Shown piece after piece: positions 14,579 through 22,202 of a stretch of DNA of 22,524 nucleotides. The position numbers were made by a program, and so were the translations under genes. Each line of letters begins with the position of its first letter. Position 1 is the first letter of the stretch. The notes beneath the pieces are model-generated. The model saw nothing but the letters and a program-made list of their open reading frames with translations, did not search any database and was not told where the DNA came from. This DNA comes from Dehalococcoidia bacterium UBA2588 (lineage in GTDB: Bacteria; Chloroflexota; Dehalococcoidia; Lucifugimonadales; UBA3495), in contig DDKW01000019.1 of NCBI GenBank assembly GCA_002339805.1, positions 8,869 through 31,392 of the forward strand, written 5' to 3'.

Positions 14579-15070
14579 TTATATATTTGCTCCAGAATAT
14601 CTCGCTATCTCAATAAATCCCATTTCTGAATCTTCCCAAGCGAACAACACTGACTCTACGACTAATTCACTATCAATACCAATAACCAACTGCTGAACGG
14701 GATAACTCGGGCCATCTCCCCAAGGACTTGTTGCTACTTGTCTATCAGTTTCTGATAAATAAGCCCTCCCATTCGGATGAGAATGGTATATAACTACTGG
14801 GGGATTCTGTGAATCCAATTTCATGTTAAATTCGAATAAGTCTGGTCCCTCAATAACATAAGCCGTTTCAGCACTTCTCTCGGCTGCAGTAGGATGGTTT
14901 CCTTCATCCTGCTTATTATCACAAGGCCGTGACACAGTCGTTGAATGATCTTCCCAAGAGCCTTCAATCCAGCCACAACATTCATAAGGATATGTGCTTC
15001 TCGCGTGAATGTACAATTCATTAAGAAGCGCGTCTGGAATTCTAATAGGTAGTATTGAATCCATCTTCAT
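14579..15070 (-). CDS. JAMM/MPN-domain metallopeptidase (Mov34 family)
   Basis: This 163-residue protein carries a complete JAMM zinc-peptidase motif: Glu30 in YPYECCGW, then H96-S-H98, seven residues, S106 and D109 in YHSHPNGRAYLSETD. Stand-alone bacterial JAMM proteins of this length include the Mec-type peptidases that release cysteine or sulfur carriers from ubiquitin-like proteins (for example the CysO system), and others that cut prokaryotic ubiquitin-like proteins. No ubiquitin-like, MoeB/E1-like or CysM gene is in the window, so the substrate is unknown. The start overlaps the stop of the upstream phosphatase-like gene by four bases (ATGA), implying coupled translation. Confidence 0.9.
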   Translation of the reverse strand: MKMDSILPIRIPDALLNELYIHARSTYPYECCGWIEGSWEDHSTTVSRPCDNKQDEGNHPTAAERSAETAYVIEGPDLFEFNMKLDSQNPPVVIYHSHPNGRAYLSETDRQVATSPWGDGPSYPVQQLVIGIDSELVVESVLFAWEDSEMGFIEIARYSGANI

Positions 15071-15525
15071 TCAGTATCTGGACGTATGTATGAAGAATAA
15101 TCGAAAACGACGTTCTTGTATGAAGAATCTGTGATACTTCCTGGCCTGGATGTTTCCACACTATATATTGCTGATTCTGCAGAATGACCTACGTACACAA
15201 GGTAACAGGCCAACATTATTCCTGTCATTTCTCCCCCTGTGCCACAAGTAATGACCACTGGGCGTTCCCATTTTTCAAACTGTTCCTCAACAAAAATTGA
15301 TATTCTGTTTATCTGTTCAAAATCTGGTTTATCCAAAGAATCAATAGGCTCATATAATTCAAATAATTGCCATGGTTCCGCAGATATGTTGTCTTTGTCC
15401 AAACGCACAACCGAAGAAATTTCTTGCATTTTGAAAAAAAATAAGTCTTTCCGGTCTGTAGCTCCAACAGACCCTGCTAAAGCTCCTTCCACAATCCAAC
15501 TAAAATTTAAATAATTAAAATCCAC
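15067..15525 (-). CDS. Dual-specificity-phosphatase-like protein lacking the catalytic Arg
   Basis: This 152-residue protein has the layout of small atypical dual-specificity phosphatases. It opens NFSWIVEGALAGSVGA (7-22), continues SSVVRLDKD, has a possible general-acid Asp62 in YEPIDSLDKP, and ends the fold with GIMLACYLVYVGHSAESAI and RPGSI. The signature loop, normally HCxxGxxR[ST], reads TCGTGGEMT (93-101). The nucleophile Cys94 is kept, but His is Thr93 and the phosphate-binding Arg is Met100. This suggests a phosphate-binding or pseudo-phosphatase role, although this is inference. The start is GTG at 15525. It is the first gene of the two-gene operon with the JAMM peptidase and diverges from the crotonase gene. 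Confidence 0.8.
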   Translation of the reverse strand: MDFNYLNFSWIVEGALAGSVGATDRKDLFFFKMQEISSVVRLDKDNISAEPWQLFELYEPIDSLDKPDFEQINRISIFVEEQFEKWERPVVITCGTGGEMTGIMLACYLVYVGHSAESAIYSVETSRPGSITDSSYKNVVFDYSSYIRPDTE

Positions 15526-15646
15526 AGATCTTACTCACAAGCATCAAATACTCTGTTATCCTAAATCTTCATTCTTAGTTTTTCAACTGTAAGGCTTGAA
15601 ATATAATGTTACAAATACAAAACTTAACTTAGTACAAGAGGTCAAA

Positions 15647-16429
15647 TTGAATTATAAAAACATAATCTATTCATGTACAAACCATGTGGCAGAAATACAA
15701 TTGAATAGACCCGATGCATTAAACGCATTCAATATGGATTTGATAACAGAAATAGAATCCGCACTAAATACCGTCAAAGAATCCCCTAAGACCAAAATTT
15801 TGGTCTTTTCTGCAAACGGCAGAGCTTTTTCCGCAGGAGCTGATTTGATTTATTTCAAATCAGTACTATCTAATCCCAAAGATCTTCAAAAATACATTAG
15901 AAAGCTAAACCAAGTATTTTTTATGATCGAACAATTACCTATTCCTACTTTATGCGTTGTGCAAGGGTTCGCCCTCGCCGGAGGATTGGAACTAATGCTG
16001 TGTTGCGATGTAATAATTGCATCTAGATCTGCACAATTTGGAGATCAACACATTAATTTTGGATTAATTCCCGGGGGAGGATCATCAAGGCGACTAACAG
16101 AACGAATTGGAAAGCAGCAGGCATTCGAATTAATGATTTCTGGTAGATGGATGAATAGCGAGGAAGCTTTGAAAATACAGCTAATATACAAAGTGGTGGA
16201 TGACGAAGAATTAAAAGACACTGTTACTGAATTTACGAGTAATATCAGTTCCAAAAGCCGCGCTAGCCTTTCAAACATCAAAACTCTAATTAACCACTCT
16301 AACTATGCATCCAGATACGATGCCATAAGTTTTGAGAACGAAATGTTCATCAAATATGTATCCTCGCACGAAGATCCATCAGAAGGCCTAAATGCATTTA
16401 GCGAAAAGAGGAAGCCAAATTTTGATTAA
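15647..16429 (+). CDS. Enoyl-CoA hydratase/isomerase family (crotonase) protein
   Basis: From the TTG at 15647 this is a 260-residue crotonase. It has IQLNRPDALNAFN near the N-terminus, the first oxyanion-hole loop AFSAGADL (60-67), and the second, ALAGGLELMLCCD, with Glu115 at the first catalytic position. The usual second Glu, in a PE motif before GliPG, is Gln-His here (FGDQHINFGLIPGGG, His135). This makes simple hydratase activity less certain, and an isomerase, hydrolase or lyase is possible. The frame extends to a TTG at 15596, but AGAGGT lies just before 15647, and that start gives the family length. The 120 bases upstream are the divergent spacer with the phosphatase-like gene. Confidence 0.9.
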   Translation: MNYKNIIYSCTNHVAEIQLNRPDALNAFNMDLITEIESALNTVKESPKTKILVFSANGRAFSAGADLIYFKSVLSNPKDLQKYIRKLNQVFFMIEQLPIPTLCVVQGFALAGGLELMLCCDVIIASRSAQFGDQHINFGLIPGGGSSRRLTERIGKQQAFELMISGRWMNSEEALKIQLIYKVVDDEELKDTVTEFTSNISSKSRASLSNIKTLINHSNYASRYDAISFENEMFIKYVSSHEDPSEGLNAFSEKRKPNFD

Positions 16430-16514
16430 TTCATCCATCTGCCATATTCAGACTTTAACTTTTATTAATCACGATAATATATAATTATTGAAACAATTTT
16501 ATTGGTAAGTAATT

Positions 16515-17384
16515 TTGAAAATTCTTGACATACTATCTAACAAGCAAACAATATCATTTGAGTTCTTCCCTCCAAGACGGGAGGAAGGCATCCCTGATGT
16601 CGTAGATAAGATGAAAATGCTCTCCGATTACGCTCCAGATTTTATATCTGTGACTTATGGTGCAGGCGGGAGCACTCAAAACTTTACAGAAGAGTTATCA
16701 AGAATAGCAAAAGCAGATCTTAACCTTGAAGTCATGTCGCATATAACTTGCGTTGGCCAAACATCTACAGAGATTGACCTGGTCTTAAACAGACTCAAAA
16801 ATAATAACATTGATAATATTATTGGCCTTAGAGGGGATCCTCCCAAAGGATCAAATAAATTCGTACCAACCGATGGAGGATTCCAATACGCCTCTCAACT
16901 CATTAACCATATCAACAATCACTTTGATTTTTGTGTGGCAGCAGCGGCGTACCCTGAATCCCATACCGAATCTATCAATCCAAAGTCAGACATCGAGCAC
17001 TTAAAAGAAAAAGTCGATATGGGCGTCGACTTCCTAATTACTCAATTATTCTTTGATAATAACTACTATTATGATTTCGTTGAACGAGCTAGGGCGGCTG
17101 GAATACATATTCCTATTATTCCTGCACTTTTACCTATATTAAATGCATCTCAAATCAGAAGATTTACTACACTCTGTGGTGCATCTATTCCTACAGACCT
17201 AAATTCATTATTAACCCAAATGGAAGATAATGATGATCAAGTTATCCAACTAGGGATAGATTACGCCACCCAGCAAGCCGAAAATTTATTGTCTAATAAA
17301 GTCCCTGGAATACATTTTTACGTACTCAATAAAAATTACTCAGTACAAAAAATTTTAAAAAACTTAAATCTTGTCCCTCACTAA
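16515..17384 (+). CDS. metF: Methylenetetrahydrofolate reductase
   Basis: This 289-residue TIM-barrel flavoprotein reduces 5,10-methylene-THF to 5-methyl-THF for methionine synthesis. SFEFFPPR (14-21) carries the catalytic Glu16, SVTYGAGGST (45-54) contacts FAD, and GLRGDPP (104-110, Asp108) contacts the folate/flavin. AAAYPESH (143-150) and TQLFFD (176-181, Gln177) complete the family set. Length is standard for bacterial MetF, with no C-terminal regulatory domain. The start is a TTG at 16515 with no clear Shine-Dalgarno; it fits because the family begins only a few residues before SFEFFPP. acpS follows 15 bases downstream. Confidence 0.95.
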   Translation: MKILDILSNKQTISFEFFPPRREEGIPDVVDKMKMLSDYAPDFISVTYGAGGSTQNFTEELSRIAKADLNLEVMSHITCVGQTSTEIDLVLNRLKNNNIDNIIGLRGDPPKGSNKFVPTDGGFQYASQLINHINNHFDFCVAAAAYPESHTESINPKSDIEHLKEKVDMGVDFLITQLFFDNNYYYDFVERARAAGIHIPIIPALLPILNASQIRRFTTLCGASIPTDLNSLLTQMEDNDDQVIQLGIDYATQQAENLLSNKVPGIHFYVLNKNYSVQKILKNLNLVPH

Positions 17385-17399
17385 AAATAAGAGGAAAGA

Positions 17400-17768
17400 A
17401 TGCCAGTAATTTGTAATGGAATCGATATAATCGAAATTGACAGAATCCATAGTGTGTTAACCCAATATGGCGACAGATTCTTAAACAAAATTTTCACTCC
17501 TGATGAGATCCAATACTGCAAGGGTAGATCCCCAAACTTAGCTGGTAGATTCGCTGCCAAAGAAGCCACAATGAAAGCACTCAAAACAGGGACACGAGGA
17601 GTTTCATGGAAGGATATAGAAGTTGTAAGAGAATCTAGTGGAGCCCCTACAATCAAGTTATACAACCGCGCACTGACTCGTTCGAAATCATTAGGTATCA
17701 ATAGTCTCGCACTAAGCTTCTCTCATTCACGTGACTATGCAGTAGCATCAGTGATAGCATCGTCATAA
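17400..17768 (+). CDS. acpS: Holo-[acyl-carrier-protein] synthase
   Basis: This 122-residue enzyme transfers 4'-phosphopantetheine from CoA to the serine of acyl carrier protein. GIDIIEIDRI (7-16) has the metal ligand Asp9, and LAGRFAAKEATMKAL (47-61) has Lys54 and Glu55 of the second signature. LALSFSHSRDYAVASV (103-118) is the usual C-terminal strand pair. Length is typical of AcpS, and the trimeric short-form family is expected. AGAGGAAAG lies directly upstream of the ATG. It is 15 bases after metF and 38 before the HEAT-repeat gene, consistent with one transcript. Confidence 0.95.
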   Translation: MPVICNGIDIIEIDRIHSVLTQYGDRFLNKIFTPDEIQYCKGRSPNLAGRFAAKEATMKALKTGTRGVSWKDIEVVRESSGAPTIKLYNRALTRSKSLGINSLALSFSHSRDYAVASVIASS

Positions 17769-17806
17769 GAGTAATATTTGTAAACTTCACAGGATAAGCC
17801 TTATAT

Positions 17807-18718
17807 ATGTTGCTAGATAATTTATTTACAACTTTAATAGAAGACATAGATTCATTAGAGGAAAGTGATTATTCTTTACTTTCAGATTTGAATGATGATG
17901 AATTTAACAACTTCCTTGCGACCTGGAATATCATTGATTTGGAAGTCCAAACCAAATTAGTTGCTAACCTTTATGGTTTAAGTGAAGAAAATTCAGATCT
18001 GAATTTCGAAAAAATATTTAAATTAGGCCTACAATCAATCGATGAAAGCATCATATACGCTAGTCTAGAGGGACTCTGGGAATCCGAGAGTCATGACACT
18101 TTGAGACGATTAATCCGGTTGGCAAGTAGGAATTTATCTCCTCATGTAAAAGGTAGTGTGATGACCCATATTTCAAGATTTATATTGCTGGGACATGATG
18201 GAAGAATCAATAAGATGATGTTAGATAATATACATCAATTACTTAAAGCGTCCTACAGTAATATGGATGAGCCTACTGAAATTCGAAGAAGGGCCCTAGA
18301 ATCTCTAGGATATTTCGACGACCTAGAAACTCAAGAATACATAAAGGAAGCATACACTAGTAATAACCCTACTCTTAAAGTAAGTTCTATATATGCGATG
18401 GGTAAAACATGTAACGAGATATGGAGCCCTATTTTAATTGAAGAGTTAAAGAACGAAGACCCTGAAATTCGTTATGAATCCGTGGAAGCCCTAGTAGAAA
18501 TAGGGGAAGAAACTTGTGTTGATTTATTAATGGATCTCATATCTGATGAAGATCAACAAGTGCGATTATCAGTGATTGCCGGCATGGGTAAAATGGGCAC
18601 ACTAAGCTCTAAGGAATTGTTGCTAACTTGCCTAGATGATGAAGATGAAGAAATTGCAGAAGCAGCAAGTATTGCATTAGAAAACATAGACTTTTTAGAA
18701 GATCCTCTGGGGCTTTAA
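17807..18718 (+). CDS. HEAT-repeat protein, function unknown
   Basis: This 303-residue soluble acidic protein has an alpha-helical N-terminus (about 1-110) rich in Asp, Glu and Ser. From about residue 115 it has HEAT/armadillo-like helical repeats of roughly 31-33 residues: RRRALESLGYFDDLETQEYI, KVSSIYAMGKTCNEIWSPIL, RYESVEALVEIGEETCVDLL, RLSVIAGMGKMGTLSSKELL and a last repeat ending AASIALENI. Each carries the helix-turn-helix with small residues in the second helix. Such proteins are scaffolds for protein-protein contact or, in PBS-lyase-type versions, for chromophore lyase work, which nothing here supports. Only one base separates its stop from the next start, so it is probably co-translated with the PPOX gene. 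Confidence 0.85.
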   Translation: MLLDNLFTTLIEDIDSLEESDYSLLSDLNDDEFNNFLATWNIIDLEVQTKLVANLYGLSEENSDLNFEKIFKLGLQSIDESIIYASLEGLWESESHDTLRRLIRLASRNLSPHVKGSVMTHISRFILLGHDGRINKMMLDNIHQLLKASYSNMDEPTEIRRRALESLGYFDDLETQEYIKEAYTSNNPTLKVSSIYAMGKTCNEIWSPILIEELKNEDPEIRYESVEALVEIGEETCVDLLMDLISDEDQQVRLSVIAGMGKMGTLSSKELLLTCLDDEDEEIAEAASIALENIDFLEDPLGL

Positions 18719-18719
18719 A

Positions 18720-19163
18720 ATGGTTTCACAACCAGGCAAAAATAACCTACTTACAAATGATCAAAGAAATTTATTAGAATCTGCGCAAATTGGACATCTC
18801 GCTACTTCAGATACAGATGGGAATCCAAGAATCATACCAATATGCTTTGTAGAATTTTCCGGGAATATTTATTCCGTTATAGACAAGAAACCCAAAATTA
18901 GTAATATCAATAAACTTAAAAGAGTTCAAAATATTTTAGTTAATTCTAGTGTGTCTTTCTTGGTAGATCATTACGATAATGACTGGCGATATATTTGGTA
19001 CTTGCAAATCAACGGGGAAGCCTCATTAATCCAAAAACCTGCATCACTAATGCACTACAAACTAATTGATAAATATCTTCCTTATTCGGATATGGACATA
19101 ATCAATCAACCACTCATCCGCATAATCCCTGAAACAATTAACCTATGGGGAAACACCAAATAG
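18720..19163 (+). CDS. PPOX-class flavin/F420-type split-barrel protein
   Basis: This 147-residue protein of the pyridoxamine-5'-phosphate-oxidase-like split-barrel fold starts with NDQRNLLESAQIGHLATSDTDGNPRIIPICFV. This is the strand-turn-strand entry of the PPOX family, most like the Rv0121-type group described as probable F420-dependent enzymes. VIDKKPK (about 54-60) and the LQINGEASLI strand (about 98-107) also fit. The cofactor (FMN, F420 or heme) cannot be decided from sequence alone. It sits between the HEAT-repeat gene (one base) and the CoA-transferase (nine bases), so it probably belongs to that operon. Confidence 0.82.
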   Translation: MVSQPGKNNLLTNDQRNLLESAQIGHLATSDTDGNPRIIPICFVEFSGNIYSVIDKKPKISNINKLKRVQNILVNSSVSFLVDHYDNDWRYIWYLQINGEASLIQKPASLMHYKLIDKYLPYSDMDIINQPLIRIIPETINLWGNTK

Positions 19164-19172
19164 GAGTTTAAT

Positions 19173-20417
19173 ATGCCACAAACAGGAACTACTAAATTAC
19201 CACTTGACGGAATCCGCGTATTAGATGCAACTCATATAGTTGCTGGTCCATTCTGCTCAATGATATTAGCTGATATGGGAGCAGAAGTTATAAAAATAGA
19301 AAGGCCAATAAGCGGAGAATTAGCAAGGAAGAATGCTCCTTATGTGACCAACCAGAAAGGAGAATCAGTTAGTGCCCGTTTTTTATCAGTTAATCGTAAC
19401 AAAAAAAGTTTAGCTATCGACTTAAGAGACTCTATTTGTAAAAAAGCTTTCACTAACTTGTTAAAAGAAACTGACATACTTTTAGATAACTGGGGTCCTG
19501 GTTCATTTGCAAGGTTAGGATTTGACTATGACACATTACAACATATAAATCCTAAAATCATTTATGCGACTATTACTGGATACGGCAACTTACCATCAGA
19601 CAGTCCTTACGGTGCATGGCCTGCTAACAATTTAAACGCCCAGGCGATGGGAGGTTGGATGGAAACCACCGGAGACCCTGACAGAGCTCCCAAACAGGTA
19701 GGCGATAACATTGGAGATTCTGTACCCGGGGTTTGGACAGCATTAGCAATCGTTTTAGCTCTTCAGTCTAGGCACCAGACTGGTAAAGGCCAATTTGTTG
19801 ATATGGCCATGTATGACTGCATGGCTGCTCATATGGTAAGCGCGATGTCTCATTTCGAAGCTACAGGAGAGATTACTTCAAGAGGTGGAGAAAACGTAGT
19901 GAATGCACAATTGACACTCAAAACAAGTGACGGATATGTAGTCCTTGCGGGAGCAGGCCCTAGTACTGGAGGCGAACAAAAATTCAAAGATCTCTGGAAT
20001 TTATTGGGTAGAAGTGACTTGATGAATGATCCCAGATATTTAGGAATCGACATTAAAGGAGATTTTTATTTTTCAAATATACTCCCAGAAATAGAGATAT
20101 GGAGTCAGCATAAAACTCGAACAGAAGTCACAACTGAATTGACTGAACTTGGGTTCTCCATGGGAATAGTTCAGAACGCAAAAGACCTTTATGACTGTCC
20201 CCAGTTATTATCCAGAAATATGTTCGCTGATATAAGTGACACCATAGGAGGAACTTTTCGTACCATTGGAAATCCAATCAATTTGCAAGGCTGCGATAAA
20301 CCTTCATCTAACGGTCCACCAATTTTAGGACTCAATACTTCTGAAATTCTATCTTCTATAGGCCAATTAACAGAATCAGAAATCTCACATCTGAAAGCCA
20401 ATAACTTGATTTCCTAA
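19173..20417 (+). CDS. CaiB/BaiF family CoA-transferase (class III)
   Basis: This 414-residue class III CoA-transferase moves CoA between carboxylic acids. The N-terminus LDGIRVLDATHIVAGPFCSM (11-30), DMGAEVIKIERP (34-45), FLSVNRNKKSLAIDLR and NWGPGSFARLGFDY (106-119) are family blocks. The catalytic aspartate, equivalent to Asp169 of formyl-CoA transferase, is Asp182 in NIGDSVPG. The GKGQFVDMAMYD segment follows as usual. Substrates are not evident; formyl-CoA/oxalate, carnitine, mesaconate, succinate and bile-acid transferases all share these motifs. The ThDP-enzyme gene starts 49 bases downstream. Confidence 0.93.
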   Translation: MPQTGTTKLPLDGIRVLDATHIVAGPFCSMILADMGAEVIKIERPISGELARKNAPYVTNQKGESVSARFLSVNRNKKSLAIDLRDSICKKAFTNLLKETDILLDNWGPGSFARLGFDYDTLQHINPKIIYATITGYGNLPSDSPYGAWPANNLNAQAMGGWMETTGDPDRAPKQVGDNIGDSVPGVWTALAIVLALQSRHQTGKGQFVDMAMYDCMAAHMVSAMSHFEATGEITSRGGENVVNAQLTLKTSDGYVVLAGAGPSTGGEQKFKDLWNLLGRSDLMNDPRYLGIDIKGDFYFSNILPEIEIWSQHKTRTEVTTELTELGFSMGIVQNAKDLYDCPQLLSRNMFADISDTIGGTFRTIGNPINLQGCDKPSSNGPPILGLNTSEILSSIGQLTESEISHLKANNLIS

Positions 20418-20466
20418 ATATAGTTTTTCTTATAAAATATCGATTAAACCGAGAGGAGGAGTAGTT

Positions 20467-22110
20467 ATGGATGGAGTCTCAGCAATAGCAAAAATTTTAA
20501 AGGCGGAAGGCGTGGAATTTATAGGCTGCGTACCTTACCAGCCTTTACTAGAAGCCGCAGCTCGGGAAGATATTAGGCCGATCATTTTTAGATTAGAATC
20601 TACCGGTATCCATATGGTAGATGGCTACTCAAGAATCACCAACGGGAATAAAATAGGTGTCTTCATGATGCAGAATGGACCTGGAGCAGAGAATGGCTTC
20701 GGAGGAGTTGCACAAGCATATTCCGAGTCTGTACCTATATTATTACTTCCCGCAGGGATGCCTAGAAGTAAGCGAGGCGTCCACCCCAATTTCTACCCAA
20801 CAAAAAGTTACGAAACCGTTACAAAATGGTCAGAAGAAATGAATACTGTCGAAAGAATTCCTGATTTACTTAGGCGGGCATTCACAAAATTAAGATCTGG
20901 AAGACCAGGTCCTGTGCTTCTAGAAATCCCGCAGGATGTAGCAGACGGAACAATAGATGACGATGAAGTATACAAATACATTTCACCTGAACCTATTAGG
21001 CAATCTGGAGATCCTGCTGCTATAAAACGTACAGCTAAAGCAATACTAGAAGCTTCCAACCCAGTTATACATGCAGGACAAGGAGTTCTGTACGCAGAAG
21101 CAACTAGTGAACTAATACAAATAGCGGAATTTTTACAGTGCCCCGTCATGACAACACTGCCCGGCAAAAGTGCTTTCCCTCATAATCACCCACTTCATCT
21201 AGGCACAGGGAGCCCGAGTACAACCACCGCTGTCCATAAATATCTACCACAGTCTGACCTGATTTTTGGAGTTGGATGTAGCTTCACAAAAACTAACTTC
21301 TCTGTACCTATCAAAGGCGACAAAACCTTAGTACATATTACAAACGACGAGGATGCTATAAATAGAGAACATCACACTCAATATCCTCTGGTAGGAGACT
21401 GTAAATTAGTATTAACTCAACTGCTTGAAGAATTAAATAAAATATCATCACCTAGACAAACAAACTCAGGTCTACAAAATGATATTAAACAATTGCACAA
21501 ATCCTGGATCGAATCCTGGCAACATAAATTCCAATCAGATGAGAAGCCATTAAATCCTTACAGAGTAGTCTGGGATCTCATGCAAACAGTAGACCTAGAC
21601 AACACAATTATCACTCATGAATCAGGTAGTTCTAGAGAATATTTAGGACCTTTCTGGGAAGCTAGGAATCCTCGGAGTTTTATCGGGTGGGGTAAATCAA
21701 CCCAACTAGGTTATAGTCTAGGATTAGCAATGGGAGCCAAACTGGCGGCGCCAGAAAAGCTAGTAATCAACGTCATGGGAGACCTAGCATTTAGTACGGT
21801 AGGAATTGATATCGAAACAGCTGTGCGATGCGAAATACCTATTCTTACAATCATTATAAACAATGCATACATGTCTATTTACGATGACAGAAGATTTCCA
21901 GTAGCGGTAGAAAAATACAATATAAAACAGTTATCCGGAGAGTTTACAGATATGTGTTCTTCTTTAGGAGCTTTCGCCCAACAAGTTACCGAACCTAGCG
22001 AAATTATTCCAGCAATAAATAGAGCTATAGAAAAAACCGAACAAGGCCAACCCGCAGTGCTGGAATTTATGACAAGAGATGAAGGTGAATATTCTAAATT
22101 TACATTTTAA
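20467..22110 (+). CDS. Thiamine-diphosphate-dependent enzyme (acetolactate synthase-like)
   Basis: This 547-residue three-domain ThDP enzyme has an N-terminal Pyr domain with RLESTGIHMVDGYSR (42-56), where Glu44 activates the cofactor, and a central domain near residues 185-330. The C-terminal PP domain carries the metal/diphosphate motif MGDLAF (437-442), 27 residues from Asp439 to the second Asn of INN (466). The usual GDG is GDL. ALS, oxalyl-CoA decarboxylase, 2-hydroxyacyl-CoA lyase, benzoylformate decarboxylase and sulfo-compound decarboxylases share this layout. The absence of an ilvN gene argues against biosynthetic ALS. Its CaiB/BaiF neighbour suggests an acyl-CoA or oxalyl-CoA-type reaction, but substrate is unknown. 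GAGAGGAGGAG precedes the ATG. Confidence 0.9.
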   Translation: MDGVSAIAKILKAEGVEFIGCVPYQPLLEAAAREDIRPIIFRLESTGIHMVDGYSRITNGNKIGVFMMQNGPGAENGFGGVAQAYSESVPILLLPAGMPRSKRGVHPNFYPTKSYETVTKWSEEMNTVERIPDLLRRAFTKLRSGRPGPVLLEIPQDVADGTIDDDEVYKYISPEPIRQSGDPAAIKRTAKAILEASNPVIHAGQGVLYAEATSELIQIAEFLQCPVMTTLPGKSAFPHNHPLHLGTGSPSTTTAVHKYLPQSDLIFGVGCSFTKTNFSVPIKGDKTLVHITNDEDAINREHHTQYPLVGDCKLVLTQLLEELNKISSPRQTNSGLQNDIKQLHKSWIESWQHKFQSDEKPLNPYRVVWDLMQTVDLDNTIITHESGSSREYLGPFWEARNPRSFIGWGKSTQLGYSLGLAMGAKLAAPEKLVINVMGDLAFSTVGIDIETAVRCEIPILTIIINNAYMSIYDDRRFPVAVEKYNIKQLSGEFTDMCSSLGAFAQQVTEPSEIIPAINRAIEKTEQGQPAVLEFMTRDEGEYSKFTF

Positions 22111-22202
22111 TGTTAACTCTCAATGAACAATTTGAAATGAGTAAAAAAGATAAAGAAATACACTTAATATGATGCAACATTTTATGATTTATTTTGGGGT
22201 GA

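Noticed and set aside
20467..22110. Naming the ThDP gene ilvB or oxc
   Set aside because: The family motifs fit many ThDP decarboxylases. There is no ilvN or ilvC neighbour, and the OXC-specific features cannot be verified by eye.
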